Made by a program: the position numbers and the translations under genes | The notes under the pieces: model-generated | What the model saw: the letters and a program-made list of their open reading frames with translations, nothing else | What the model was told of the DNA's origin: nothing | The model's database searches: none | Shown here: piece after piece, positions 24,088 through 33,696 of the stretch | How positions within the stretch are numbered: the first letter of the stretch is position 1 | Layout: every line of letters begins with the position of its first letter | NCBI GenBank assembly: GCA_964419545.1 | Contig: CAYQQU010000001.1 | Location: forward strand, 124,001-188,000 | DNA length: 64,000 nucleotides | Source of the DNA: CAYQQU01 sp964419545 | GTDB taxonomy: Bacteria > Bacteroidota > Bacteroidia > Chitinophagales > Saprospiraceae | Direction of reading: 5' to 3'

Positions 24088-25737
24088 ATGAGAACGCTAT
24101 CTATCTTATTATGGTCCCTGTGTTTAGTTCTTTCTCTTCACGGTCAGCAACGACGCTGGGAAACGGGCATACAACTGGGAGGCGCCCGTTACCAGGGCGA
24201 CCTGACCACCGAACTGATCCCGCAATGGGATGAGATCGGCCCCGCTGCCGGTATTTTCACCCGTTATGCCCTGGGTAAACAGTGGGGCTTGCGCGGCGGC
24301 CTGTGGTACGGGCAGTTTTCGGGCACAGATCAGCTTTCATCCAGCGATTTTATTCTCAGAGAGAGGAATCTGCGGTTCGATACCGAGGTCATGGAAGTCG
24401 CGCTGCAACTGGAATGGGAGCCTTTCGGAAAAAAGAGATATCCGCAGGCGCGCACTTTCCGGCCCATCGTTTCGCCCTATCTGTTCGCCGGCGGCGGGCT
24501 GAGCCGGATCGAAGCGAGGCCCGATTTTTCGCGCACTTCCCGCGATTATTACCAGGAAGATATCGAGGCCGACCGCTCGGCCGACTTCCCTTTATACCGG
24601 CCGGTCATCCCGCTGGGTGCGGGCGTGCGCATCGATTTGAGCGCTAAGGTCGTTATGGGCGTCGAACTGGGGACGCGCACCACCTTCTCCGATTTTGTCG
24701 ACGGCATCAGCCATACCGGCAGGTCGGACACCAACGATTGGTATGTTTTCGGCGGTCTTTCTTTTGCCCGGCGCTTTGGGCCGAAAGACAGCGACAGGGA
24801 CGGCTTCGCCGATAAAGAAGACGCCTGCCCGCAGGTAGCCGGCGTGGCCTCGGCCCGCGGGTGCCCGGACCGGGATGCGGACGGAGTGGAAGACCTGGAA
24901 GACCTGTGCCCGGATAATTACGGCCTGCCGCGCCTGAGCGGGTGCCCTGACCTCGACGGCGACGAAATCATCGATTTGCTGGACGATTGCCCCAAAATAG
25001 CCGGCTCGCCCGATACCAATGGATGTCCCGATACCGACGGCGATTGTATCGCGGATGCCGAAGACGATTGTCCCGAAGATCCGGGCTTCGAAGAATGGAA
25101 CGGCTGCCCGGATACCGATTTCGACGGGATCATCGACCGGGAAGACGACTGCCCGGAAGTAGCCGGCCTGGCGGAGAGGAACGGCTGTCCTTTTGTGGAT
25201 ACCGACAAGGACGGCGTCGAGGACGAGCTGGACAAGTGCCCCGAGAAAGCCGGTACGGAGGCCATGGCCGGTTGCCCGGACACCGACGGCGACGGCTTGC
25301 CGGATAACGAAGATCGCTGTCCGGAAACGCCCGGAGAATCGACCGACGACGGCTGCCCGCCGCTGGCCGAAGCCGATAAGGCCATCCTGAAAGAAGCCCG
25401 GGAAGAGGTGCAGTTCAATACCGGCCAGGCCGTGCTCAAAGAGGAATCGTACAAGGTGCTGGACCGCATCGTGGAACTGATGAAGCGCTATCCCGACTAT
25501 TCCCTGCGTATTGCCGGACATACCGACAGCGTCGGGAAAGCCTCGGACAATCAGGCCTTGTCCGAACAACGGGCCGAGGCTTGTTTCCACTACCTCGTGG
25601 AAAAGGGTATCTCAAAGGAGGCGATGGAACACAACGGTTTCGGCGAAACGCGGCCGATAGGCGATAATACCCGCCCGGAAGGAAGGCGAAAAAACCGGCG
25701 CGTCGAATTCGAGCTATTCCTCCAGGATAAGGAATAA
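24088..25737 (+). CDS. Outer-membrane barrel (DUF6089-like) + TSP3 repeats + OmpA peptidoglycan-binding protein
   Basis: 549 residues from ATG 24088, which opens a clean signal peptide (TLSILLWSLCLVLSLHGQQ); the open frame extends upstream but not as plausible protein. Residues ~20-230 form a DUF6089/PorG-like beta-barrel (GIQLGGARYQGDLT, LGTRTTFSDFVDGISHTG). Residues ~232-430 are thrombospondin type 3 calcium-binding repeats (DSDRDGFADKEDACP, DTDGDGLPDNEDRCP and others, about seven units). Residues ~440-545 are an OmpA domain (IAGHTDSVGKASDNQALSEQRAEA, GFGETRPIGDN). It probably links the outer membrane to peptidoglycan. A barrel-only paralogue follows. Confidence 0.88.
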   Translation: MRTLSILLWSLCLVLSLHGQQRRWETGIQLGGARYQGDLTTELIPQWDEIGPAAGIFTRYALGKQWGLRGGLWYGQFSGTDQLSSSDFILRERNLRFDTEVMEVALQLEWEPFGKKRYPQARTFRPIVSPYLFAGGGLSRIEARPDFSRTSRDYYQEDIEADRSADFPLYRPVIPLGAGVRIDLSAKVVMGVELGTRTTFSDFVDGISHTGRSDTNDWYVFGGLSFARRFGPKDSDRDGFADKEDACPQVAGVASARGCPDRDADGVEDLEDLCPDNYGLPRLSGCPDLDGDEIIDLLDDCPKIAGSPDTNGCPDTDGDCIADAEDDCPEDPGFEEWNGCPDTDFDGIIDREDDCPEVAGLAERNGCPFVDTDKDGVEDELDKCPEKAGTEAMAGCPDTDGDGLPDNEDRCPETPGESTDDGCPPLAEADKAILKEAREEVQFNTGQAVLKEESYKVLDRIVELMKRYPDYSLRIAGHTDSVGKASDNQALSEQRAEACFHYLVEKGISKEAMEHNGFGETRPIGDNTRPEGRRKNRRVEFELFLQDKE

Positions 25738-25973
25738 TGTTAAGACGGCCTCCGATTGTATCTTTTTTCATTAATTTCGTAAAACTTTTTACCCCTTTGT
25801 TTGCAGAGGCAAGCAATCGTGTCGCCTATACATGAAAAAATCGCGTGAAAATCATCAATAACAAATCATCAGGCGGGTTGCGCCACCGGTTTAAGTAAAG
25901 ATTGAAAAGCAAGCTATGTAAATCCGGTCGGGCTGCTCGTCTGAATAATCCCAAAATTGGAAAAATTAAGACG

Positions 25974-26672
25974 ATGCGGCAATTGTACCTGATTATCCCT
26001 GCGCTTGTTTTGTCCCTTTCCAACATCAGCGCACAACACATCGACGAATACTGGGAAGTGGGACTGACCATTCACGGCGCGCTCTACCGAGGAGATTTAT
26101 CCAACCAGGGCGTCAGCGAAGAAGATATCACTTACGGCATTGGACTGAGCGGTCGATATTATTTTACGCCGGTGCTCGCCACCCGGGGCAATTTTATCAT
26201 TACGTCCTTCAAAGGGGACGATAGCGGCTCGGGCGGCGCTTATAGCGGTCGCGGTTTTTCTTTCAATACCTCGTTGGTGGAGCTGACGGGAATGATCGAG
26301 GTCGAACCCTTCGGCCAGGAGCGGGCGGTTCGCAGCGGCATGAAGTTTTTCCGCGGCTTTTCTCCCTATTTCGGCGGCGGGGTCGGTCTGGCGTTCACCA
26401 CCCCGCGTCCTGTCTTTCCGCAGGGAGTCAGCATCGGCGCATTCGATCCCATCGAGCAGGACGTGCGCGCCGGCTATTCCAAAGTCCACTTCGTTTTTCC
26501 GATGCACGTCGGCTTCAAAGCGATCCTCGACCGCGAATGGCTCATGGCCTTTGAACTGGGGCCGCGCACCTCTTTTACCGATTATTTTGACGGCATCAGC
26601 AAATCGGCCAATCCCGAGAAGAACGACTGGTACTGGCTCGGGGGGATCTCGATCATTTACAAGCCGCGTTGA
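25974..26672 (+). CDS. DUF6089 / PorG-like outer-membrane beta-barrel protein
   Basis: 232 residues from ATG 25974 (signal peptide RQLYLIIPALVLSLSNISAQ); an upstream in-frame start would add 24 charged residues and is rejected. WEVGLTIHGALYRGDLSNQG, EPFGQERAVRSGMKFFRGFSPYFGGGVGLA and ELGPRTSFTDYFDGISKSANPEKNDWYWLGGISI closely follow the barrel part of the preceding gene, so the two arose by duplication. The family includes PorG-type T9SS accessory barrels. It is convergent with the sirtuin gene, 6 bp apart. Confidence 0.83.
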   Translation: MRQLYLIIPALVLSLSNISAQHIDEYWEVGLTIHGALYRGDLSNQGVSEEDITYGIGLSGRYYFTPVLATRGNFIITSFKGDDSGSGGAYSGRGFSFNTSLVELTGMIEVEPFGQERAVRSGMKFFRGFSPYFGGGVGLAFTTPRPVFPQGVSIGAFDPIEQDVRAGYSKVHFVFPMHVGFKAILDREWLMAFELGPRTSFTDYFDGISKSANPEKNDWYWLGGISIIYKPR

Positions 26673-26678
26673 GGGCGG

Positions 26679-27383
26679 CTAGGCTTCCTTAATCATCCCG
26701 ATCAGTTCGTCGACCACCCTTCGCACCCCGGTGCTCGCATTTTCCGGGATCACCTTCAGGTTCTCGCGGATGCCCAGTTCCAGGTTGATCGAGGGTCTGG
26801 GGTCGACGTAGTAGATCGCGGCGTCGGCCGGCGCAAAGCCTACCAGTCCGGCCGCCGGATACACCTGCATGGAAGTGCCGACGATGATGACGATGTCGGC
26901 CGTCGAGGTCTCCTGAGCGGCGACCTCCAGCATGGGCACCATCTCGCCGAACCATACGATATGCGGGCGCAGCTGGCTGCCCAGCTCGCAGGTCTGGCCC
27001 ACCAGGATATCCTCCCGCCATTCGAGAATCAGGTTTTCGTCTTTGGTGCTGCGCGCCTTGAGCAGCTCGCCGTGCAGGTGAATGATCCGGGAGCTGCCGG
27101 CCCGTTCGTGCAAGTCGTCGATGTTTTGGGTCACGACGCTCACTTCGTAATGGGTTTCGAGTTCCACCAGGGCGGTATGCCCCGGATTGGGCTGTACGGC
27201 CTTCAGCTGTCGACGGCGCTGGTTGTAAAAATCCAGCACCAGTGCGGGGTCGCGTTGCCAGCCGTCGGGGGAGGCGACTTCCATGACATCGTACCCTTCC
27301 CACAACCCGCCGGCGTCCCGGAAGGTCTTGATTCCGCTTTCGGCGCTGATGCCGGCGCCGGTGAGTACTACGACTTTTTTCAT
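26679..27383 (-). CDS. cobB: Sirtuin, NAD-dependent protein deacylase without the zinc cysteines
   Basis: 234 residues, typical of bacterial class III sirtuins. GAGISAESGIKTFRDAGGLWEGYD binds NAD; TQNIDDLHERAGS and HLHGEL (catalytic His) are present; FYNQRRR provides the Tyr and Arg that in the SIRT5/CobB type bind succinyl or malonyl groups; VGTSMQVYPAAGLV completes the site. The small domain normally carries CxxC...CxxC for Zn; here the matching segment (STKDENLILEWREDILVGQTCELGSQ, split as seen) has a single Cys, so no zinc site. LRPHIVWFGE is conserved. It precedes an SDR gene on the same strand with 3 bp between. Confidence 0.9.
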   Translation of the reverse strand: MKKVVVLTGAGISAESGIKTFRDAGGLWEGYDVMEVASPDGWQRDPALVLDFYNQRRRQLKAVQPNPGHTALVELETHYEVSVVTQNIDDLHERAGSSRIIHLHGELLKARSTKDENLILEWREDILVGQTCELGSQLRPHIVWFGEMVPMLEVAAQETSTADIVIIVGTSMQVYPAAGLVGFAPADAAIYYVDPRPSINLELGIRENLKVIPENASTGVRRVVDELIGMIKEA

Positions 27384-27386
27384 GGG

Positions 27387-28187
27387 TTACATTTTTGAAA
27401 ATTGCATGATAATCTGGTCGAACCAGCCGTCGGGCAACAGTCGCTGTGCTGTTACCGCCAGTTTCTGCAACGGTTTCCCGATCCGGTAAACGCGCCGCAG
27501 CCGGCGGGCCCGCAGCAGTTGCTCCAGCTGCCGGGCGACCGCCGCCGCCGGCATGCCGTGTTCGACTTCTTCTTTAGCGTTGGCGTAGACGCGCTCGTAG
27601 CTCGCCTGATAGACGTTGCCGTCCGGCAAGGCCTGTTGCAAATGGTGGCTGGCGATGGGGGTGCTGATATCTCCGGCCTGAATGCTGCACAGTTGGATGC
27701 CGTACGGCCGCATCTCCATGCGCAGGGAAGCCGTCAGCACGTCGAGTGCGGCTTTGCTGGCGCAGTACAGGCTGCGGTAGGGCAACCCCAGCGCTGCGCC
27801 GATCGAACTGATGTTGACGATGCGGCCGCCGCCGGCCTGCCGCATATGGGGAAATACCGCCTGGCAGATGCGGATGACCCCGTCGACATTGGTGTCGAAC
27901 AATTGCCTGACGTTGGCCATGTCCGTATGTTCTAAAGGCGCCACCAGCCCGATGCCGGCATTATTGATGAGGATGTCGATGCGTCCTTCGCGTTGTATCA
28001 GATCACCCACGGCGGCTTCCACCGATTGCGGATCGTTGAGGTCCAGCGCCAGGACGGTATAGGGCGTTTGCAGCCGTTCCGGGCGGCGGCTGGTGCCGTA
28101 GACGCGGTAATTGCGCTGGTGCAGGTATTCGGCGATGGCCTGGCCCAGTCCGGAAGAAACGCCGGTGATCAGTACGACTTTCGACAT
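27387..28187 (-). CDS. Short-chain dehydrogenase/reductase (SDR)
   Basis: 266 residues. Classical SDR: TGVSSGLGQAIAEYL cofactor motif, NNAGIG, Ser of NISSIGA, the YxxxK pair in YCASKAALD. After the Tyr/Lys the PG motif region reads SIQAGDISTP, as in other SDR. The C-terminal extension is helical and basic (LLRARRLRRVYRIGKPLQKLA). Substrate unknown. Its start codon abuts the stop of the NAD(P)HX repair gene and the sirtuin gene follows at 3 bp, so nnr-SDR-sirtuin form one operon; all three proteins use or repair nicotinamide cofactors (observation; no functional claim). Confidence 0.88.
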   Translation of the reverse strand: MSKVVLITGVSSGLGQAIAEYLHQRNYRVYGTSRRPERLQTPYTVLALDLNDPQSVEAAVGDLIQREGRIDILINNAGIGLVAPLEHTDMANVRQLFDTNVDGVIRICQAVFPHMRQAGGGRIVNISSIGAALGLPYRSLYCASKAALDVLTASLRMEMRPYGIQLCSIQAGDISTPIASHHLQQALPDGNVYQASYERVYANAKEEVEHGMPAAAVARQLEQLLRARRLRRVYRIGKPLQKLAVTAQRLLPDGWFDQIIMQFSKM

Positions 28188-29699
28188 TCAGGTTGGTGTT
28201 TTTAGTTGGTGAAAAGCCCGGCCCAGAAAATCGATGAGGTCGCCGGCGAGCAGTGCTTCCTGGTCGCATTCCGCCGCGGCCAGGTCGCCCGCCAGTCCGT
28301 GCAGATAGACGCCCAGTTTGCAGGCGGAAAGCGCCGAATAGCCCTGGGCGAGCAGGCCGGTGAGGATGCCGGTGAGCACGTCGCCGCTGCCGGCCGTCGC
28401 CATGCCGGGGTTGCCGGTATTGTTGAAAAAGCAATCGCCGTTCGGGCCGGCGATGATGGTGCAGCCGCCTTTGAGGACGATGTACAATTGCCGTTGCCGG
28501 GCGGCCGCCTTCAGTTTTTCGTAGCGGGCGAAATCGTTGGGGGCTTCGCCGAACAGGCGCGCAAACTCGCGGGGATGCGGCGTCAGGATACTGCCGGGTG
28601 GGACCTGATCAATAGCGCCGGGTGTCTGGCTGATCAGGTTGAGCGCATCGGCGTCGAGCACCAGGGGGCTTTCGCTTTCCACCAGCAATTCCAGCAGGGC
28701 TTCGCGGGTGGTGGCGCCGACGCCTAGTCCGCAGCCCGCCCCGACGGCCCGGTAGGCTTGCAGGTCGGGGATTTGCGACAGGCAGAATTTGTGGCGGTCG
28801 ATGCTGACCATCGCTTCGGGCAGGGCGATCTGCAGGATTTCGTACGCGCAGCGCGGCGCGTGGATGGTTACCAGTCCGGCGCCGCTGCGCAGGCAGGCGC
28901 GGGCGGCCAGGATGGCGGCGCCGACCTTGCCGTAGCTGCCGACTACGAGCAGGGCGTGTCCGAAGTTGCCTTTGTGATCAAAGCGGCCGCGCCGGCGCAC
29001 CAGCGGCGCGGCCATTTTTTTGTCGAGGTAGAAATTGGCGGTTTTCGTTTGTTCGATAAACCAGGAGTGCAGCCCGATATCGCCGATGGTCCATTCGCCG
29101 ACGGCCGGATGGTTTTCGGCGAAGAAAAAAGCCAGCTTGGGCAGTTGAAAACTGAATGTGAAATGGGCCGCAAACTGCGTACCTTCGCTATGGCGGTCGG
29201 CGTAGAGCCCCGACGGTACGTCGATAGCTACCCGCGTTACCGGCAGTTTGTTCAGGTGCCGGAGCAGTTCGCTCCAGTAGCCCGCCACGGGGCGGTTGAG
29301 CCCGGAACCGAAGAGGGCGTCGATGATGATGCTGCCGCTTTCCAGCAGGGGAAAAGCGTCGTCGGCCTTGGTTTCCTCTACGGTCAGGTCGCGGCGCGCC
29401 GCCAGGCGCCGGAGGTTGGTTTCCGCATCCGGGGAGAGGGCGCTGCCGATGCGGCACAGGTGAACGGTGACGTTGTAGAAGCGTTGGTTGAGCAGGCGCG
29501 CTGCCGCCAGTCCGTCGCCGCCGTTATTGCCGGAGCCGCAGAAGATGTGGATATTGCGGTCGACGTCGGCGAAGCGTTCGGTAAACCAGTATACGAAAGT
29601 CGTAGCGGCCCTTTCCATGAGATCGACGGAGGCGATGGGCTCGTTGGCGATCGTATAAGCGTCGAGTTCGCGTACCTGGTCGGCGGAGAGAATTTTCAT
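28188..29699 (-). CDS. nnr: Bifunctional NAD(P)HX epimerase / ADP-dependent NAD(P)HX dehydratase
   Basis: 503 residues. N-terminal YjeF_N epimerase domain (~1-215): MKILSADQVRELDAYTI, FCGSGNNGGDGLAAARLL, DALFGSGLNRPV, DVPSGL. C-terminal ribokinase-like dehydratase domain (~230-500): GHALLVVGSYGKVGAAILAARACLRSGAGLVT, LTPHPREFARLFG and the GNPGMATAGSGDVLTGILTG signature. It repairs hydrated NADH and NADPH. Start 29699 is chosen because it opens the conserved N-terminus; the frame runs upstream to 29876 without family similarity and into the divergent gene's leader. First gene of the nnr-SDR-sirtuin operon. Confidence 0.94.
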   Translation of the reverse strand: MKILSADQVRELDAYTIANEPIASVDLMERAATTFVYWFTERFADVDRNIHIFCGSGNNGGDGLAAARLLNQRFYNVTVHLCRIGSALSPDAETNLRRLAARRDLTVEETKADDAFPLLESGSIIIDALFGSGLNRPVAGYWSELLRHLNKLPVTRVAIDVPSGLYADRHSEGTQFAAHFTFSFQLPKLAFFFAENHPAVGEWTIGDIGLHSWFIEQTKTANFYLDKKMAAPLVRRRGRFDHKGNFGHALLVVGSYGKVGAAILAARACLRSGAGLVTIHAPRCAYEILQIALPEAMVSIDRHKFCLSQIPDLQAYRAVGAGCGLGVGATTREALLELLVESESPLVLDADALNLISQTPGAIDQVPPGSILTPHPREFARLFGEAPNDFARYEKLKAAARQRQLYIVLKGGCTIIAGPNGDCFFNNTGNPGMATAGSGDVLTGILTGLLAQGYSALSACKLGVYLHGLAGDLAAAECDQEALLAGDLIDFLGRAFHQLKTPT

Positions 29700-29733
29700 A
29701 GGCAATTTTACCCAAAAATAGGTTTTCCTCAGA

Positions 29734-30819
29734 ATGAACCAAAACACCTTCTTCCGGGATTTGCGGGTCGTCGAGCTGGCCAGCGTGCTGGCCGGGCCCG
29801 CCGTAGGCATGTTTTTCGCCGAATTGGGCGCCGAAGTCATCAAGATCGAGAACAAAAGCACCGGCGGCGACGTCACCCGCCGCTGGAAAGTACCCGGCGA
29901 AGCGGCCGATGCTCCGCTTTCCGCCTACTACTGCAGCGTCAACTGGGGAAAAAACGTGCGCCTGCTCGACCTCAAAGCTCCGGAAGACCGCCGCGAAGTA
30001 CTGGCGCTGATCGATACCGCCGACGTGGTGATCAGCAACTTCAAGACGCGTTCTGCGGAAGCGCTCGGCATGGATTACGCCGGCCTGCGCCGCCGGAACC
30101 CTCGCCTCATCTACGCCCAGCTCCACGCCTTCGGGGCAGGGGAGGAGCGCCCCGCTTTTGACGTCGTTTTGCAAGCCGAAGCCGGGTTCCTGTACATGAC
30201 CGGCGAACCGGAAGGGGCGCCCGTCCGCATGCCCGTAGCGCTGATCGACCTCCTGGCGGCGCACCAGCTGAAAGAAGGCATCCTCCTGGCGCTATTGCAC
30301 CGCGAGCGCACCGGCGCCGGCAGCCTGGTGTCGGCCTCGTTGTTCGATGCGGCGATCAGCTCGCTGGCCAACCAGGCCACCAACTGGCTGATGGCCGGCC
30401 ACGTCCCGCAGCGCATGGGCGCCATGCATCCCAACATCGCGCCTTATGGCGATATTTTCCTGACCCGCGATGAAAAGCCGGTGGTGGTAGCCGCCGGCAC
30501 CGAACGGCAATTTCAGCGCCTGTGCGCCTGCCTGGGCGCCCCGGCGCTCGCCGAAGAGCCTGCTTTTGCCGACAACGCCGCCCGCGTGCGCAACCGCACG
30601 GACCTGCGCGAGCGACTGGCGCCCCATTTCCGGGATTTCGACCGGGCGGACCTGATGGCGCAGTTCCTCGCCCAGGGCGTGCCGGCGGGCAGCATCCGCA
30701 CGCTGCCGGAGGTGTTCGAGCTGCCGGCCGCACAACACCTGCTGCTGGAGGACGTGCTGCCCGACGGGCAATCGGGCCGGCGGGTGCGGACGGTGGTTTT
30801 TAATATAACCGAAAGCTGA
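29734..30819 (+). CDS. Class III CoA-transferase (CaiB/BaiF family)
   Basis: 361 residues, slightly short for the family (~400). DLRVVELASVLAGPAVGMFFAELGAEVIKIE and NWGKNVRLLDLK are the CoA-binding N-terminal part; the active-site Asp is in AFDVVLQAEAGFLYMTGEPEGAP; SLFDAAISSLANQATNWL follows. The family moves CoA between carboxylic acids without ping-pong through a CoA-Glu intermediate. Substrates are not predictable here. Divergent from nnr with 34 bp between starts. A hairpin pair follows the stop codon. Confidence 0.9.
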   Translation: MNQNTFFRDLRVVELASVLAGPAVGMFFAELGAEVIKIENKSTGGDVTRRWKVPGEAADAPLSAYYCSVNWGKNVRLLDLKAPEDRREVLALIDTADVVISNFKTRSAEALGMDYAGLRRRNPRLIYAQLHAFGAGEERPAFDVVLQAEAGFLYMTGEPEGAPVRMPVALIDLLAAHQLKEGILLALLHRERTGAGSLVSASLFDAAISSLANQATNWLMAGHVPQRMGAMHPNIAPYGDIFLTRDEKPVVVAAGTERQFQRLCACLGAPALAEEPAFADNAARVRNRTDLRERLAPHFRDFDRADLMAQFLAQGVPAGSIRTLPEVFELPAAQHLLLEDVLPDGQSGRRVRTVVFNITES

Positions 30820-30840
30820 ATGAACGAGCGGCCCAGCTTC

Positions 30841-30879
30841 GCGACTTCGGCCGCAGCTTCGAGCTGCGCCCGAAGTCGC
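30841..30879. repeat. Near-perfect hairpin repeat, left copy
   Basis: GCGACTTCGG (30841-30850) pairs with CCGAAGTCGC (30870-30879); inside, CGCAGCT pairs with AGCTGCG around a 3-nt loop. The 32 bases 30845-30876 occur again exactly at 40379-40410, on the other side of the conflict/DGR cassette. No gene lies in 30820-31148. Confidence 0.75.
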
Positions 30880-30987
30880 CGGTGGCAAGAAGGATACGCC
30901 GCCGAAGTCCGGAAACTCCAACCAGCAGGGCAACCGCATTTAAAAGATGCTACCGCCCCATTGCCAATAAACTCACATGGAACGGAA

Positions 30988-31039
30988 GGAAAAATCCTCG
31001 TTCTTCCTTTAGGATCGAGGTAAAAACGAGGATTTTTCC
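30988..31039. terminator. 15-bp perfect inverted repeat with A/T arms
   Basis: GGAAAAATCCTCGTT (30988-31002) is perfectly inverted at 31025-31039, with GGATCGAGG-type sequence in the loop that can also pair with the arm. The T-run in the 3' arm fits a terminator for the CoA-transferase transcript. Confidence 0.65.
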
Positions 31040-31148
31040 TACTTTTTCGAGAACCATAAATTAAATGCGATTGTCCTGCTCCAACCAGCCGCCCTTTCCC
31101 AACTTGCCCAGAATTTTTTTATCTTTCCCAGTCACTAATCAGTTGCAG

Positions 31149-31427
31149 ATGGAAAAAGCGCCCCTTAGCCGCATGTTGGCCCTCCGCGCGGATGTACACC
31201 AAAATGAAAACGCAGGTATTTTCACTTCAGGCAAGAATTTTCTCCTGCTTATCGGTATCGACGCCTATGCGAACGGCGTCCGGCCATTGGAGAACGCAGT
31301 GCTTGACGCCGCAGCGTTCCGCGAATGGCTTCAGCGTTATTCCGGTTTTCAGCACGTATCCGGCGTCGTCGAGGCCTGTTTTCAGGGAGGTCTTTATGCG
31401 CGAGGCGGGTTAAGGAATAGTTGGTGA
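31149..31427 (+). pseudogene. Truncated caspase-like (peptidase C14) gene
   Basis: The frame starting MEKAPLSRML at ATG 31149 contains GKNFLLLIGIDAYANGVRPLEN-AVLDAAAFREWLQRYSGF, the first beta-strand and helix of a caspase/metacaspase domain (ALLIGID..Y....PL.NAV.DA..). After residue ~70 the similarity stops and the frame ends at 31427, before the catalytic His and Cys. A -7-like TATCTTTC is at 31120-31127. Caspase-like effectors are common partners of EAD and iSTAND proteins; here only the N-terminal quarter is left. It may be a decayed effector or a short product with a lost function. Confidence 0.7.
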
Positions 31428-31493
31428 AAATTATTTTTCTATGCCATTATGCCAGAATTAAAATAATTTTAGGCAAAAACAGGGAAACTTACT

Positions 31494-32579
31494 TTGGAAG
31501 GGTTAGACGATATTCGGCAGTTCATTCGCGGCGGCGACCTCAAAAGCGGCCTGGAAAAGCTGTTGGCGTGGACCGAGCAGCACGCGACCGATCTGTACCC
31601 GGATGCAGAGCGTCAACTGACCCAATTGAACGAGCTGGAGAAAGCCTCGATGCGGTTTCAAATTACATTCGACCAATTGCAAGTCAAACGCGCCGTCATA
31701 AGGGACGCTACCCTTCAACTCCTCAATAAAGCCAAAGATCAGGCCGGAGCGAATAAAGGCGCCGCTCCCGCCCTGCAGACCCACCACGCTTTCACCTGCG
31801 ACCGCAGCGAGCAGGTAGGGGCTTTTTACCAGGATCAACGCCAAAAGGCTGCCGAGAAGATCCAGTTTTACTACATCTACGGCCTCGATTGGCACGAGCA
31901 TAAGAGTCTGTTTCAGCGACTGGCCTATGACAAGGAAGGGCGACTGGCCGATTTTATCGCCGCCGATAACCAGCCCGCGCCGGTGCGCCGCTGCCTGCCC
32001 GTACCCGTGCCCCTCGATCGGTATCCCGACCCGGACTCCTACAAGATCGGGCTGCTGAAACATCTGTTCCCCGCTCTGGGCGTGCCGGCCGATACGCGCG
32101 AGCCGCTCCTGTCGTGCCGCCTGGCGCAGGTGTTGCAGAACAACAGCCTGCTACAGGATTTCGGGCCCGAAGACTACGTCTGCATCTACCTGAGCATCAG
32201 CGCCTACCACTGGGACGCCAAGCTCATCCCCCTGGTGGTGCGCTGGCTGATCAATGAATTTTGCGCCTGCGAATTACCCCCCCATTCGCCCCGCTTCCTC
32301 TTCTTTTTCGGGCTGGAATACGAAGAAGGCGACGAGCAGGCCCGGCAGGAAGTGCGGGAGGCCGTGCGCCAGAGCGAACACATCACTGCGCTGCCCGAAC
32401 TGGATATGGTGACCTACCGCGATGTCGGCGCCTGGTTTGAAAAATACGATGTCATCGAACCCAACCGGATGCGACGCCGTCAGTTGCTGGAAAAGCATTT
32501 CGGCGCCGACCGGCAACGCCTGTTTTACATGTGCGATGTACAAGAAAAATTAGTGGATATCATCGAGGGGCGGCGCTGA
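31494..32579 (+). CDS. EAD-like domain fused to an inactive-STAND-like (iSTAND) domain
   Basis: 361 residues from a TTG start (no in-frame ATG after the stop at 31470). Residues ~1-75 are helical and resemble effector-associated domains of the EAD11 kind (IRQFIRGGDLKSGLEKLLAW...RQLTQLNELEKASMRFQITFDQLQVKR). From ~100 a domain begins CDRSEQVGAFYQDQ...IQFYYIYGLDWHEHKSLFQRL, the pattern of iSTAND domains, which keep a STAND-like fold but lack the Walker A site; no P-loop is seen here. In known ternary systems EADs recruit effectors such as caspases through matching EADs. The moxR gene follows after 25 bp. Assignment rests on pattern memory, not on a search. Confidence 0.72.
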   Translation: MEGLDDIRQFIRGGDLKSGLEKLLAWTEQHATDLYPDAERQLTQLNELEKASMRFQITFDQLQVKRAVIRDATLQLLNKAKDQAGANKGAAPALQTHHAFTCDRSEQVGAFYQDQRQKAAEKIQFYYIYGLDWHEHKSLFQRLAYDKEGRLADFIAADNQPAPVRRCLPVPVPLDRYPDPDSYKIGLLKHLFPALGVPADTREPLLSCRLAQVLQNNSLLQDFGPEDYVCIYLSISAYHWDAKLIPLVVRWLINEFCACELPPHSPRFLFFFGLEYEEGDEQARQEVREAVRQSEHITALPELDMVTYRDVGAWFEKYDVIEPNRMRRRQLLEKHFGADRQRLFYMCDVQEKLVDIIEGRR

Positions 32580-32604
32580 ATTTCGCCCCGATAAAACGGA
32601 ACGT

Positions 32605-33555
<951 letters not shown>

Positions 33556-33696
33556 AGGCCGGTTGCGGGGGTTGCACGGGCGCTGAAGCCAGAAACCGCT
33601 CTAACCCAAAACGCTCGAATCATTTATGTACCGTTAAACAACCAAAAAAGCACCATTCCTTCCTACCCACATACCGCCCTTCCGCTCGCCGGCCTG

